A stretch of DNA of 22,796 nucleotides from an uncultured Blautia sp. (GCA_946629475.1 CAMOXX010000019.1:1-22796), one strand, 5' to 3'; shown: positions 15,468 through 22,696, numbered from the stretch's first letter. Numbers and translations are program-made. Notes: generated from the letters alone by a model not told the origin.

Positions 15468-16913
15468 ATGAAGAACATTTTATATGCCACTTCGGAGGCT
15501 GTTCCCTTTATTAAAACCGGAGGCCTCGCCGATGTTGCCGGCGCACTTCCTAAATGCTTTGATAAACGTTACTTTGATATCCGGGTGATTCTTCCGAAAT
15601 ATGCATGTATGAAACAGGAATGGAAGGACAGAATGGAATATGTCACCCATTTCTACATGGATATCGGGTATAAAAACTGCTATGTCGGCGTGATGCACAT
15701 TGAATATGAGGGGATTCATTTTTACTTCATCGACAATGAGTACTATTTCAGCGGCCCGACACCGTACGACAGCGCGCCGTGGGATCTTGAACGCTTTGCG
15801 TACTTCTCAAAAGCCGTCCTGTCCGTACTCCCGGTAATCGGATTCCGCCCGGACATCATCCACTGCCACGACTGGCAGACGGGCCTTGTACCGGTATACC
15901 TTCATGATTCCTTCCAGCAGAATGAGTTCTTCTGGAACATCAAAACGATCATGACCATCCACAACCTCAAATTCCAGGGCGTGTATGATGTAAGGACGGT
16001 GCAGGAGCTCACAGGACTCTCCGATTACTACTTCGCGCCGGACAAGCTGGAGGCCTATAAGGACGGAAACTTCCTGAAGGGCGGCATCGTCTTTGCCGAC
16101 GCTGTCACAACCGTCAGCAGCACCTACGCCGAGGAGATCAAAACACCGTTCTACGGCGAGAGGCTCGACGGACTTCTGAACGCCAGGTCCAACAGCCTGC
16201 GCGGAATCGTAAACGGAATCGACTATGATGTGTTCAATCCGGAGACGGATGAATATCTGCCGTTCAAGTACAACGCGACGACCTTCCGCAAGGAAAAGGT
16301 GAAGAACAAGGTACAGCTCCAGAGGGATCTGGGCCTCACCGAGGACCCGGATGTCATGATGATCGGCGTGGTATCGAGGCTTACCGACCAGAAGGGGTTC
16401 GACCTGATCGCCTATGTGATGGACGAGCTCTGTCAGGACGCGGTGCAGCTCGTGGTTCTCGGCACCGGCGAGGAGCGCTACGAAAATATGTTCCGTCACT
16501 TCGACTGGAAATACCACGGAAAGGTTTCCGCGCAGATCTACTATGACGACGCTCTGTCCCACAAGATCTACGGCTCCTGCGACGCATTCCTGATGCCGTC
16601 CCTGTTCGAGCCGTGCGGCCTGTCACAGCTCATGAGCCTCCGTTACGGAACACTTCCGATCGTCCGCGAGACGGGCGGCCTCAAGGATACCGTGGAGCCC
16701 TACAATGAGTATGAGGACACCGGCACAGGATTCAGCTTCCGCAACTACAACGCGCATGAGATGCTCGGCGTGATCCGCCTTGCGGAGCATGTGTTCTACG
16801 ACAAAAAGCGCGAGTGGAACAAGATCGTTGACCGCGCTATGGCTAAGGATTTCTCATGGAATAATTCTGCAAAGCAGTACGAAGAAATGTATAACTGGCT
16901 GCTCGGCGAATAA
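15468..16913 (+). CDS. glgA: Glycogen synthase (ADP-glucose type, GT5)
   Basis: This glycosyltransferase elongates alpha-1,4-glucan from ADP-glucose. The signature KTGGLADV (Lys16 onward) binds the ADP-glucose phosphates. IHCHDWQTGLVP and TIHNLKFQG are typical of the N-terminal Rossmann domain. The C-terminal domain shows VSRLTDQKGFDL, LMPSLFEPCGLSQLMSLRYGTLPIVRETGGL with the conserved Glu near residue 380, and TGFSF. The 481-residue length matches E. coli GlgA (477). An excellent AAGGAGGG Shine-Dalgarno lies at 15453-15460. No glgC, glgD, glgB or glgP is adjacent, so the rest of the glycogen pathway must be elsewhere. Its place between a regulator and recA is unusual for a storage-carbon gene and may put it under the Spo0A homologue. 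Confidence 0.96.
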   Translation: MKNILYATSEAVPFIKTGGLADVAGALPKCFDKRYFDIRVILPKYACMKQEWKDRMEYVTHFYMDIGYKNCYVGVMHIEYEGIHFYFIDNEYYFSGPTPYDSAPWDLERFAYFSKAVLSVLPVIGFRPDIIHCHDWQTGLVPVYLHDSFQQNEFFWNIKTIMTIHNLKFQGVYDVRTVQELTGLSDYYFAPDKLEAYKDGNFLKGGIVFADAVTTVSSTYAEEIKTPFYGERLDGLLNARSNSLRGIVNGIDYDVFNPETDEYLPFKYNATTFRKEKVKNKVQLQRDLGLTEDPDVMMIGVVSRLTDQKGFDLIAYVMDELCQDAVQLVVLGTGEERYENMFRHFDWKYHGKVSAQIYYDDALSHKIYGSCDAFLMPSLFEPCGLSQLMSLRYGTLPIVRETGGLKDTVEPYNEYEDTGTGFSFRNYNAHEMLGVIRLAEHVFYDKKREWNKIVDRAMAKDFSWNNSAKQYEEMYNWLLGE

Positions 16914-16947
16914 AGCCGGCTGCGCAGTCATTCTGACCAGGAGAAAC

Positions 16948-16976
16948 ACGGGCAGTCCCGGAGCGGGGCTGCCCGT
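16948..16976 (+). other. Strong 13-bp hairpin between glgA and recA, no T-run
   Basis: ACGGGCAGTCCCG (16948-16960) pairs over its whole length, with one G-T wobble, to CGGGGCTGCCCGT (16964-16976) around the three-base loop GAG. The following bases (CACTGTGTAAAAT) are not a T-run, so intrinsic termination is doubtful. It may act as an RNA-stability element or as an attenuator ahead of recA. No convincing promoter was found downstream of it. Confidence 0.6.
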
Positions 16977-17006
16977 CACTGTGTAAAATACGAAAGGAGT
17001 ATTCAT

Positions 17007-18080
17007 TTGGCAGCATCAGATAATAACGCAACGTTAAACGACAGACAGAAGGCCCTCGACGCCGCGCTCGCCCAGATCGAAAAGCAGTTCGGCAAGGGCT
17101 CCGTGATGAAGCTCGGCGACCAGAATTCCCATATGCAGGTTGAGGCTGTTCCCACAGGATCGCTGAGCCTCGATATCGCCCTGGGTGTCGGCGGAGTGCC
17201 GAAGGGGCGTATCATTGAGATTTACGGACCGGAATCCAGCGGTAAAACCACCGTCGCCCTCCATATGGTGGCGGAGGTGCAGAAGAGGGGCGGCATTGCC
17301 GGATTCATCGACGCGGAGCATGCCCTTGACCCGGTTTACGCAAAGAACATCGGCGTCGATATCGACAATCTTTACATCTCACAGCCCGACAACGGAGAGC
17401 AGGCCCTCGAAATCACCGAGACGATGGTGCGCTCCGGCGCGGTGGACATCGTGATCGTGGACTCCGTGGCCGCCCTCGTTCCGAAGGCTGAGATTGAAGG
17501 AGATATGGGCGACAGCCATGTGGGCCTTCAGGCCCGGCTGATGTCGCAGGCGCTCCGCAAGCTGACCGCGGTGATCAGCAAATCCAACTGCGTGGTCATT
17601 TTCATCAACCAGCTGCGTGAGAAGGTCGGTGTCATGTTCGGCAATCCCGAGACGACCACAGGCGGCCGCGCGCTGAAATTCTACTCCTCGATCCGGCTTG
17701 ATGTGCGCCGTGTGGAAACCCTGAAGCAGGGCGGCGAGATGATCGGAAACCACACCCGCATCAAGGTGGTGAAAAACAAGGTGGCCCCGCCGTTCCGTCA
17801 GGCGGAGTTCGACATTATGTTCGGAACCGGTATCTCAAAGGAAGGCGATATCCTGGATCTCGCGGCGGACTGTGACGTCGTCAACAAGAGCGGCGCCTGG
17901 TACGCTTACAACGGCAATAAGATCGGCCAGGGGCGTGAAAATACTAAAATCTACCTGAAGGAGCATCCCGAAGTATGCGACGAGATCGAGCATAAGGTAC
18001 GTGTGCACTACGGACTGGAGGCGGCTCCGGAGGAAGCCGCGCAGGAGGCAGCAGATCCGGCGCTGCCGCAAGAGGAATGA
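17007..18080 (+). CDS. recA: Recombinase RecA, TTG start
   Basis: RecA is the ATP-dependent strand-exchange protein and SOS coprotease. The motifs are the N-terminal helix (RQKALDAALAQIEKQFGKGSVMKLGD), Walker A GPESSGKT (about residues 74-81), Walker B VDIVIVDSVAAL, the loop 1 region (EGDMGDSHVGLQARLMSQALRKL), and the loop 2 region (FINQLREKVGVMFGNPETTTGGRALKFY). The C-terminus is acidic and Ala/Glu-rich, as usual. The length is 357 residues. The start is TTG at 17007, since AAAGGAG at 16993-16999 is seven bases upstream and the first in-frame ATG falls well inside the conserved core (GSVMKLGD). No LexA-type box (GAACnnnnGTTC) was found upstream. The recX gene follows after 27 bases. Confidence 0.98.
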   Translation: MAASDNNATLNDRQKALDAALAQIEKQFGKGSVMKLGDQNSHMQVEAVPTGSLSLDIALGVGGVPKGRIIEIYGPESSGKTTVALHMVAEVQKRGGIAGFIDAEHALDPVYAKNIGVDIDNLYISQPDNGEQALEITETMVRSGAVDIVIVDSVAALVPKAEIEGDMGDSHVGLQARLMSQALRKLTAVISKSNCVVIFINQLREKVGVMFGNPETTTGGRALKFYSSIRLDVRRVETLKQGGEMIGNHTRIKVVKNKVAPPFRQAEFDIMFGTGISKEGDILDLAADCDVVNKSGAWYAYNGNKIGQGRENTKIYLKEHPEVCDEIEHKVRVHYGLEAAPEEAAQEAADPALPQEE

Positions 18081-18107
18081 GCCGGATGAAAAAGAAAGGC
18101 CTTTATC

Positions 18108-18581
18108 ATGACTGACGCGGAAGAAATCAAAAACTGCCGCCGCAGCGCGATGCAGCTTCTGGAATACAAGAGCCGTACCGAAAAGGAACTTCTGCAGAAG
18201 CTGCGCCTGAAGGGCTTTTCGGAGGAGGCGGCCGATGACGCGCTCTCTTACGTCAAATCCTTCGGCTACGTGAACGATTCCCGCTTTGCCGAGGTGTACA
18301 TTCTGAACCGGCAGGAGGGCAAAAGCCGGCAGAAGATTCTGCAGGAGCTGATGCAGAAGGGGATTGACCGGCGCACAGCGGAGGAAGCGTGGCAGGAGAT
18401 ATCCGGCGAAACGCGGGACGAAAAGGAGATTCTGCGGCCGCAGATGGAGAAGAAGCTGGCTTCGCTTTCCTGCGTGGACGACAAGGCGCGGAGACGACTC
18501 TACGGGTGGTTTGCCAGAAGGGGTTTTTCCCACGAGGATATCATGGCAGTCATGAATGAACTTTATTCACAAATCCCTTGA
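18108..18581 (+). CDS. recX: RecA regulator RecX
   Basis: RecX binds RecA filaments and modulates their extension and activity. This 157-residue, all-helical, highly charged protein shows the RecX tandem three-helix repeats: AMQLLEYKSRTEKELLQKLRLKGF, then DDALSYVKSFGYVNDSRFAEVYILNRQEGKSRQKILQELMQKGI, and finally RRLYGWFARRGFSHEDIMAVM. The ATG at 18108 has AAAGAAAGG (18091-18099) upstream. An ATG at 18086 opens a frame of only nine codons and is rejected. Its place directly behind recA matches the common recA-recX pairing. The stop codon TGA lies inside the TTGACA -35 box proposed for rny. Confidence 0.93.
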   Translation: MTDAEEIKNCRRSAMQLLEYKSRTEKELLQKLRLKGFSEEAADDALSYVKSFGYVNDSRFAEVYILNRQEGKSRQKILQELMQKGIDRRTAEEAWQEISGETRDEKEILRPQMEKKLASLSCVDDKARRRLYGWFARRGFSHEDIMAVMNELYSQIP

Positions 18582-18606
18582 CATAAAATAGAAAAACGGC
18601 TAAACT
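18578..18606 (+). promoter_or_regulatory. Candidate promoter for rny
   Basis: A perfect TTGACA -35 (18578-18583, overlapping the recX stop) is followed after 17 bases by TAAACT (18601-18606), a four-of-six -10. A second possible -10, TACAAT (18629-18634), sits within the palindrome at 18620-18639, with only a poor -35 (TTGTAG). Confidence 0.55.
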
Positions 18607-18619
18607 TGTAGTGTTGTAT

Positions 18620-18639
18620 TTTTCATTGTACAATGAAAA
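18620..18639. promoter_or_regulatory. Perfect 20-bp palindrome upstream of rny
   Basis: TTTTCATTGT (18620-18629) is followed at once by its exact reverse complement ACAATGAAAA (18630-18639). A loop-less perfect palindrome of this length in a promoter region is the usual form of an operator for a dimeric regulator. As RNA it could also fold into a weak AT-rich hairpin. It lies downstream of the TTGACA/TAAACT promoter, seven bases before the Shine-Dalgarno region. The binding protein is unknown. Confidence 0.55.
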
Positions 18640-18646
18640 CTAAATA

Positions 18647-18659
18647 AGGAGGTGCTCCT
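18647..18659 (+). other. Small hairpin covering the rny Shine-Dalgarno
   Basis: AGGAG (18647-18651) pairs with CTCCT (18655-18659) around GTG, directly before the GTG start at 18660. The near-perfect AAGGAGGTG ribosome-binding sequence is therefore inside a five-bp stem. This may lower or regulate translation of rny, possibly in response to RNase Y itself, which is inference. Confidence 0.45.
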
Positions 18660-20222
18660 GTGACAGGCACAACAATTATTGTTGCAATTGTCGCTGTGGC
18701 AGTCGCGCTGCTCATCGCAGTTCCCCTCTCTTGCAGAATTGCCGTGGACAAAAAAGTCAAGGCGGATTCCGAGACTATCGGTACGGCAGAGGACAAAGCA
18801 AGAAGCATTATAGATGATGCTATCAAGTCGGCAGAAGCTAAAAAACGCGAAGCTTTACTGGAAGTGAAAGAGGAATCTCTCCGCACCAAGAACGAATTGG
18901 AAAAGGAGACAAAGGAACGCAGAAACGAGCTGCAGAAGTATGAGAAACGGGTTCTGGCAAAAGAGGAATCCGTGGACAAAAAGGCGGATGCAGTTGAAAA
19001 ACGTGAAGCAGACTGCGCTTCCCGCATTGCGGAATTGCAGAAGAAGGAAAAATGGGTTGAAGAACTCGAACTGAAGGGAGTACAGGAACTGGAACGTGTT
19101 TCCGGTCTTACCTCCGAACAGGCAAAACAAGAGTTACTCAAATCTGTAGAGGACGATGTCAAGGTTGACATGGCAAAACTCTACAAGGAACTGGAAGCCA
19201 ATGCCAGGGAAGAAGCTGCCAAAAAGGCAAAAGAGTACGTGGTAGGTGCAATCCAGAAATGTGCAGTCGATCATGTGTCCGAAGCTGCCATATCGGTGGT
19301 ACAGCTTCCGGGTGATGAGATGAAAGGCCGCATCATCGGCCGCGAAGGGCGGAATATTCGTACTCTCGAAACATTGACAGGTGTTGACCTGATCATTGAT
19401 GATACGCCCGAAGCAGTCGTGCTTTCCGCGTTCGACCCGGTGCGCCGCGAGGTTGCAAGGGTCGCCCTGGAAAAACTGATCGTGGACGGACGTATTCATC
19501 CGGCCCGCATCGAAGAGATGGTGGAAAAGGCACAGAAGGAAGTCGAAGCACAGATCCGCGAGGAAGGCGAGAACGCGGCGATGGATGTCGGTGTGCATGG
19601 CATTCATCCCGAGCTGATCAAGCTTCTCGGCAGGATGAAATTCCGTTCAAGCTACGGGCAGAACGCTCTGAAGCACTCCATCGAAGTTGCCCAGCTTTCC
19701 GGGCTGCTGGCAGGAGAAATCGGAGTCGATGTCAGGCTTGCGAAACGCGCCGGACTGCTTCATGATATCGGCAAATCGATTGATCATGAGGTGGAAGGGT
19801 CTCATATCCAGATCGGTGTTGATTTATGCCGAAAATACAAAGAATCCGCAATTGTCATCAATGCAGTGGCAGCGCATCATGGGGACTGCGAGCCGGAGTC
19901 ACTGGTGGCATGTATTGTGCAGGCGGCTGATGCCATTTCGGCGGCACGCCCCGGCGCAAGGAGGGAAACTCTTGAGACTTATACCAACAGGCTCAAACAG
20001 CTGGAGGATATCACAAATTCCTTCAAAGGTGTGGATAAGTCATTTGCCATTCAGGCAGGCAGGGAAGTTCGCGTAATGGTGGTACCGGAACAGATAAGCG
20101 ATGCTGACATGGTGATTCTCGCAAGGGATATCGCCAAACAGATCGAGGCGGAGCTCGAGTATCCGGGTCAGATCAAGGTAAATGTGATCCGGGAGAGCCG
20201 CGTAACCGATTATGCGAAGTAA
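18660..20222 (+). CDS. rny: Ribonuclease Y
   Basis: RNase Y is the membrane-anchored endoribonuclease that starts mRNA decay in many Firmicutes. The N-terminal transmembrane helix is at about residues 5-24 (IIVAIVAVAVALLIAVPL). A long, highly charged coiled coil covers about 30-190. A KH domain follows (VVQLPGDEMKGRIIGREGRNIRTLETLTGVDLIIDD). The HD phosphohydrolase domain has LLHDIGKSIDHE (His-Asp about residues 367-368), an upstream KHS at about 338, and AVAAHHGD. The 520-residue length is that of the family. The start is GTG 18660 with AAGGAGGTG at 18646-18654; there is no competing ATG. Codon use in the first half looks more AT-rich than its neighbours. A clear intrinsic terminator follows. 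In some spore formers spoVS lies downstream of rny; it is not here. Confidence 0.98.
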   Translation: MTGTTIIVAIVAVAVALLIAVPLSCRIAVDKKVKADSETIGTAEDKARSIIDDAIKSAEAKKREALLEVKEESLRTKNELEKETKERRNELQKYEKRVLAKEESVDKKADAVEKREADCASRIAELQKKEKWVEELELKGVQELERVSGLTSEQAKQELLKSVEDDVKVDMAKLYKELEANAREEAAKKAKEYVVGAIQKCAVDHVSEAAISVVQLPGDEMKGRIIGREGRNIRTLETLTGVDLIIDDTPEAVVLSAFDPVRREVARVALEKLIVDGRIHPARIEEMVEKAQKEVEAQIREEGENAAMDVGVHGIHPELIKLLGRMKFRSSYGQNALKHSIEVAQLSGLLAGEIGVDVRLAKRAGLLHDIGKSIDHEVEGSHIQIGVDLCRKYKESAIVINAVAAHHGDCEPESLVACIVQAADAISAARPGARRETLETYTNRLKQLEDITNSFKGVDKSFAIQAGREVRVMVVPEQISDADMVILARDIAKQIEAELEYPGQIKVNVIRESRVTDYAK

Positions 20223-20242
20223 TGATTACAGATCCTAAATGT

Positions 20243-20280
20243 AAAACAGGCATGTTCAAAGCGAACCTGCCTGTTTTTTA
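20243..20280 (+). terminator. Intrinsic terminator after rny
   Basis: AAAACAGGCA (20243-20252) pairs with TGCCTGTTTT (20268-20277). After one mismatch, an inner GTTC/GAAC pair closes a five-base loop. The T-run TTTTTT (20274-20279) completes a standard intrinsic terminator. The A-rich left side could let it work in both directions, but no convergent gene is present. Confidence 0.9.
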
Positions 20281-20430
20281 CATAATAATTACAAATAATA
20301 AAATTATGTTAAAAATAATTCTAAATTGTTTTTTACAATATGTTGTGCCCGGTTGCGGATAAGCAGCCGATAAATTGCGTTTTGCCCCCGAAACCCCGCT
20401 GTTTATGCGGCTTCTGGTAAAAAATCCCTA
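20281..20430. other. Gene-free stretch between rny terminator and xerD promoter
   Basis: The gap between rny and xerD is 303 bases in all. After the terminator comes about 60 bases of very AT-rich DNA (runs such as AATAATAAAATTATG), then a GC-richer patch at about 20345-20420 holding small potential hairpins such as CCGC/GCGG around 20396-20410. No open reading frame with family features, tRNA or recognisable riboswitch was seen on either strand. A small RNA cannot be excluded. Confidence 0.5.
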
Positions 20431-20459
20431 TTGATTTTATGTAAAAGCCCTGATATAAT
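20431..20459 (+). promoter_or_regulatory. Strong promoter for xerD
   Basis: TTGATT (20431-20436) and a perfect TATAAT (20454-20459) are separated by 17 bases, and TGa at 20451-20453 gives an extended -10. The predicted start is near 20466, leaving a leader of about 60 bases before xerD. It is one of the best sigma-A matches in the window. Confidence 0.78.
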
Positions 20460-20525
20460 AAATACGTAATATATAAAGGGAATATTACAAAAAGATTACA
20501 TAAAAGGGAAAAGCAGGTAGGGATT

Positions 20526-21410
20526 ATGGAAAGAGAAATCAGGGAGTTTATCGCATTTTTGCACAACACAAAAAGAACGTCTTACAACACGGAGGTTTCC
20601 TATCAGCGCGACCTGAAAAAAGTTTCGGCTTTTTTAAAGGAAAGGGGCATCGAAGATTTTTCGGGAGCGTCTGCGAATGACCTGAAAGAGTATTTGCGGT
20701 ATATGGAGGACGAGAACTTTGCTTCTTCCACCATTTCGAGGAACATTGCGTCTCTCCGCGCCCTGTATCACTTCTTATATAAAGAAGGCAGAATCGAGAA
20801 GGATCCCTCCGAAGGGCTGCATGCCCCGAAGGTGGAGAAGAAGACGCCGGAAATCCTCAGCATTCAGGAGGTGGCCGTTCTTCTGGAAAAGCCGGATAAA
20901 AGCACCCCGAAGGGGCTGAGGGACGCGGCCATGCTTGAGCTTCTGTACGCGACAGGCATGCGTGTCAGTGAGCTGATTCATCTGGAGCTGGACAATGTGA
21001 ACCTGCGTCTTTCGTATGTAACATGCCACGAAGGCACCAGGGAGAGAGTTATCCCGATCGGACATGTGAGCCGTGACATTCTGGAACGGTACCTGAAGGA
21101 GAGCCGCCCTGTTTTTGTGCAGAATAACGATGAGAAAAAGCTTTTTACCAACTGCTCAGGCACACCGATCAGCCGTCAGGGCTTCTGGAAGCTGCTGAAG
21201 GGCTATGCCGAGGAGGCGGGCATCCGCAGGGATATTACACCCCACACGCTCCGCCATTCCTTTGCAGTGCATATGCTCCAGAACGGGGCCGATGTGCGCA
21301 GTGTGCAGGAAATGCTGGGACACTCGGACATCTCCACTACACAGATTTATCTGAGCATGAATATGGTGAGGATGAGGGATGTATATATGAATGCTCATCC
21401 GAGGAGCTGA
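20526..21410 (+). CDS. xerD: Site-specific tyrosine recombinase XerD
   Basis: This tyrosine recombinase, with XerC or alone, resolves chromosome dimers at dif. The SAM-like N-terminal domain (about residues 1-90, with YNTEVSYQRDLKKVSAFL and SRNIASLRALYHFLY) precedes the catalytic domain. The catalytic residues seen are Arg146 (GMRVSEL), His240 and Arg243 (HTLRHSF), His266 (LGHSD) and the nucleophile Tyr275 (TTQIY). The beta-hairpin Lys that normally sits in GKGxKER is Glu169 here (HEGTRERVIPIG), with no lysine nearby. At 294 residues it is of normal length. The translation start is ATG 20526, with AGG and TAGGGA in the 12 bases before it. It could also be an integrase-like paralogue, but no mobile-element genes surround it. 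Confidence 0.93.
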   Translation: MEREIREFIAFLHNTKRTSYNTEVSYQRDLKKVSAFLKERGIEDFSGASANDLKEYLRYMEDENFASSTISRNIASLRALYHFLYKEGRIEKDPSEGLHAPKVEKKTPEILSIQEVAVLLEKPDKSTPKGLRDAAMLELLYATGMRVSELIHLELDNVNLRLSYVTCHEGTRERVIPIGHVSRDILERYLKESRPVFVQNNDEKKLFTNCSGTPISRQGFWKLLKGYAEEAGIRRDITPHTLRHSFAVHMLQNGADVRSVQEMLGHSDISTTQIYLSMNMVRMRDVYMNAHPRS

Positions 21411-21430
21411 ATATAAGATAATGATTACAA

Positions 21431-21468
21431 CGCCAAAAGTTCTGAAGCCACGTAAGCAGCTTTTGGCG
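21431..21468 (+). other. Stem-loop between xerD and DAHP synthase
   Basis: CGCCAAAAG (21431-21439) is perfectly complementary to CTTTTGGCG (21460-21468). After a two-base bulge an inner CTG/CAG can pair, leaving a 12-base loop. No T-run follows. It lies ten bases before the AGGAAGG Shine-Dalgarno of the DAHP synthase gene, so it may be a leader structure or a processing site in the xerD transcript. Confidence 0.5.
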
Positions 21469-21493
21469 GCTTAATCACAGGAAGGATTATTGC

Positions 21494-22537
21494 ATGAGCT
21501 TCGAATTCATTAAGAAACTGCCAAGCCCGGAGGAAATCCGGAGTAAGTATCCTGTTGACCGGATGATTATTGAACTGAAAAAAGAGAGGGATGAAGAGCT
21601 CCGCCGGATTTTTATGGGTGAGGACGACCGTTTTATTGCGATTATCGGGCCATGTTCTGCCGACAATGAGGATGCAGTCTGCGATTACCTGATGAGGCTG
21701 CGAAAAGTACAGGACAAGATCAGCGACAAGGTGTTCATTGTCCCGCGGGTTTACACCAACAAACCGCGCACAACCGGCGAAGGCTACAAGGGCATGATGC
21801 ACCAGCCGGATCCGGAAAAGAACCCGGACCTGCTTGCAGGCCTGATCGCGATCAGGAAGATGCACATCAGGGCCATCCGCGAGAGCGGCTTCACCTGCGC
21901 GGACGAGATGCTTTACCCGGAAAATTACCGGTACCTTTCGGATCTTCTTTCGTATGTGGCAGTAGGCGCGCGCTCGGTGGAGGATCAGCAGCACCGGCTG
22001 ACCGTCAGCGGCATGGATGTTCCCGCAGGCATGAAGAACCCGACCAGCGGGGATCTGACCGTGATGCTGAACTCGGTCGTCGCGGCACAGGGAGGGCATC
22101 GGTTCGTCTACCGGAGCTGGGAGGTCGAAACCAGCGGAAATCCGATGGCGCATACAATCCTTCGCGGGGCCGTGAACAAGCACGGCGAAGCAATTCCGAA
22201 CTATCATTACGAGGATCTGCTGCTCCTGAAGGAAAAATACGAGGAGTACGAAGAGAAAAAGCATCTGAAGAACCCGGCCTGCATCGTGGACACGAATCAC
22301 TCCAACTCGAACAAGAAGTATGAGCAGCAGGTGAGGATCGCGAGGGAGATTCTGCACAGCCGCAGCCTGGATAAGGATATCCGGAGGCTTGTGAAGGGCC
22401 TTATGATTGAGAGCTATATAGAGCCGGGCTGCCAGAAGATCGGAACTGAGCATGTGTACGGAAAATCCATCACCGACCCGTGCCTGGGGTGGGAGGAATC
22501 CGAGAAGCTGCTGTATACAATAGCTGAGATGTGCTGA
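21494..22537 (+). CDS. aroF: 3-deoxy-7-phosphoheptulonate (DAHP) synthase, AroFGH type
   Basis: The enzyme condenses phosphoenolpyruvate and erythrose 4-phosphate in the first step of the shikimate pathway. It is the class I alpha type like E. coli AroF/G/H, with 347 residues. The visible features are IIGPCSADNEDA with the metal-binding Cys, VPRVYTNKPRTTGEGYKG with the PEP-binding Arg and Lys, DTNHSNSNKK with the metal-binding His, MIESYIEPGCQ with the metal-binding Glu, and SITDPCLGWEE with the metal-binding Asp. The ATG at 21494 has AGGAAGG at 21479-21485. There is no chorismate-mutase fusion, and no other aro genes are adjacent within the window. Which aromatic amino acid inhibits it cannot be told by eye, so the symbol is by family only. 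It probably shares the xerD transcript and ends at the terminator at 22612-22669. Confidence 0.95.
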   Translation: MSFEFIKKLPSPEEIRSKYPVDRMIIELKKERDEELRRIFMGEDDRFIAIIGPCSADNEDAVCDYLMRLRKVQDKISDKVFIVPRVYTNKPRTTGEGYKGMMHQPDPEKNPDLLAGLIAIRKMHIRAIRESGFTCADEMLYPENYRYLSDLLSYVAVGARSVEDQQHRLTVSGMDVPAGMKNPTSGDLTVMLNSVVAAQGGHRFVYRSWEVETSGNPMAHTILRGAVNKHGEAIPNYHYEDLLLLKEKYEEYEEKKHLKNPACIVDTNHSNSNKKYEQQVRIAREILHSRSLDKDIRRLVKGLMIESYIEPGCQKIGTEHVYGKSITDPCLGWEESEKLLYTIAEMC

Positions 22538-22611
22538 GAAGATATCTCAGACTCTGTTACCGAACCTGCGTTCGCGGTTTTAATTGCGGGGCGGGGCACT
22601 CAGAGTTATAC
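22538..22611. other. Spacer after DAHP synthase with weak inverted repeats
   Basis: ACTCTG (22551-22556) is complementary to CAGAGT (22601-22606). Between them, AACC (22563-22566) can pair with GGTT (22576-22579) around a small GC stem, followed by TTAATT. These are weak structures that could fold together as a branched 3' end. No coding region is seen. Confidence 0.3.
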
Positions 22612-22669
22612 GGGACAGGTTCCCTGACTTATTTTGAGAAAAATGAGTCAGGGAACCTGCCCTTTTTTT
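22612..22669 (+). terminator. Strong intrinsic terminator after DAHP synthase
   Basis: CAGGTTCCCTGACT (22616-22629) pairs perfectly with AGTCAGGGAACCTG (22646-22659). The stem extends inward through a T-G wobble and ATTTT/AAAAT to a four-base loop, and outward, past one bulged A, through GGG/CCC. A seven-T run follows (22663-22669). The stem is much longer than a typical terminator, so it may derive from a mobile palindromic repeat that now serves as a terminator. Confidence 0.88.
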
Positions 22670-22696
22670 GACGCCGCCTGAAGTGACAACAGAGAA

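Noticed and set aside
16993..17003. GAAAGGAGTATTC before recA as a LexA/SOS box.
   Set aside because: It lacks the GAAC and GTTC half-sites of the Firmicute box and coincides with the Shine-Dalgarno sequence.
20221..20230. AATGATTACA occurring just after both the rny and xerD stop codons (20221 and 21420).
   Set aside because: A ten-base AT-rich match near two stop codons is plausible by chance and has no further shared flanking sequence.
20347..20373. GCCGATAA at 20366-20373, an exact match to the flagellar sigma-28 -10 element, upstream of xerD.
   Set aside because: There is no TAAA 14-16 bases upstream (the bases there are GCCC), it is over 150 bases before the gene, and a far better sigma-A promoter lies in between. 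No motility gene is nearby.
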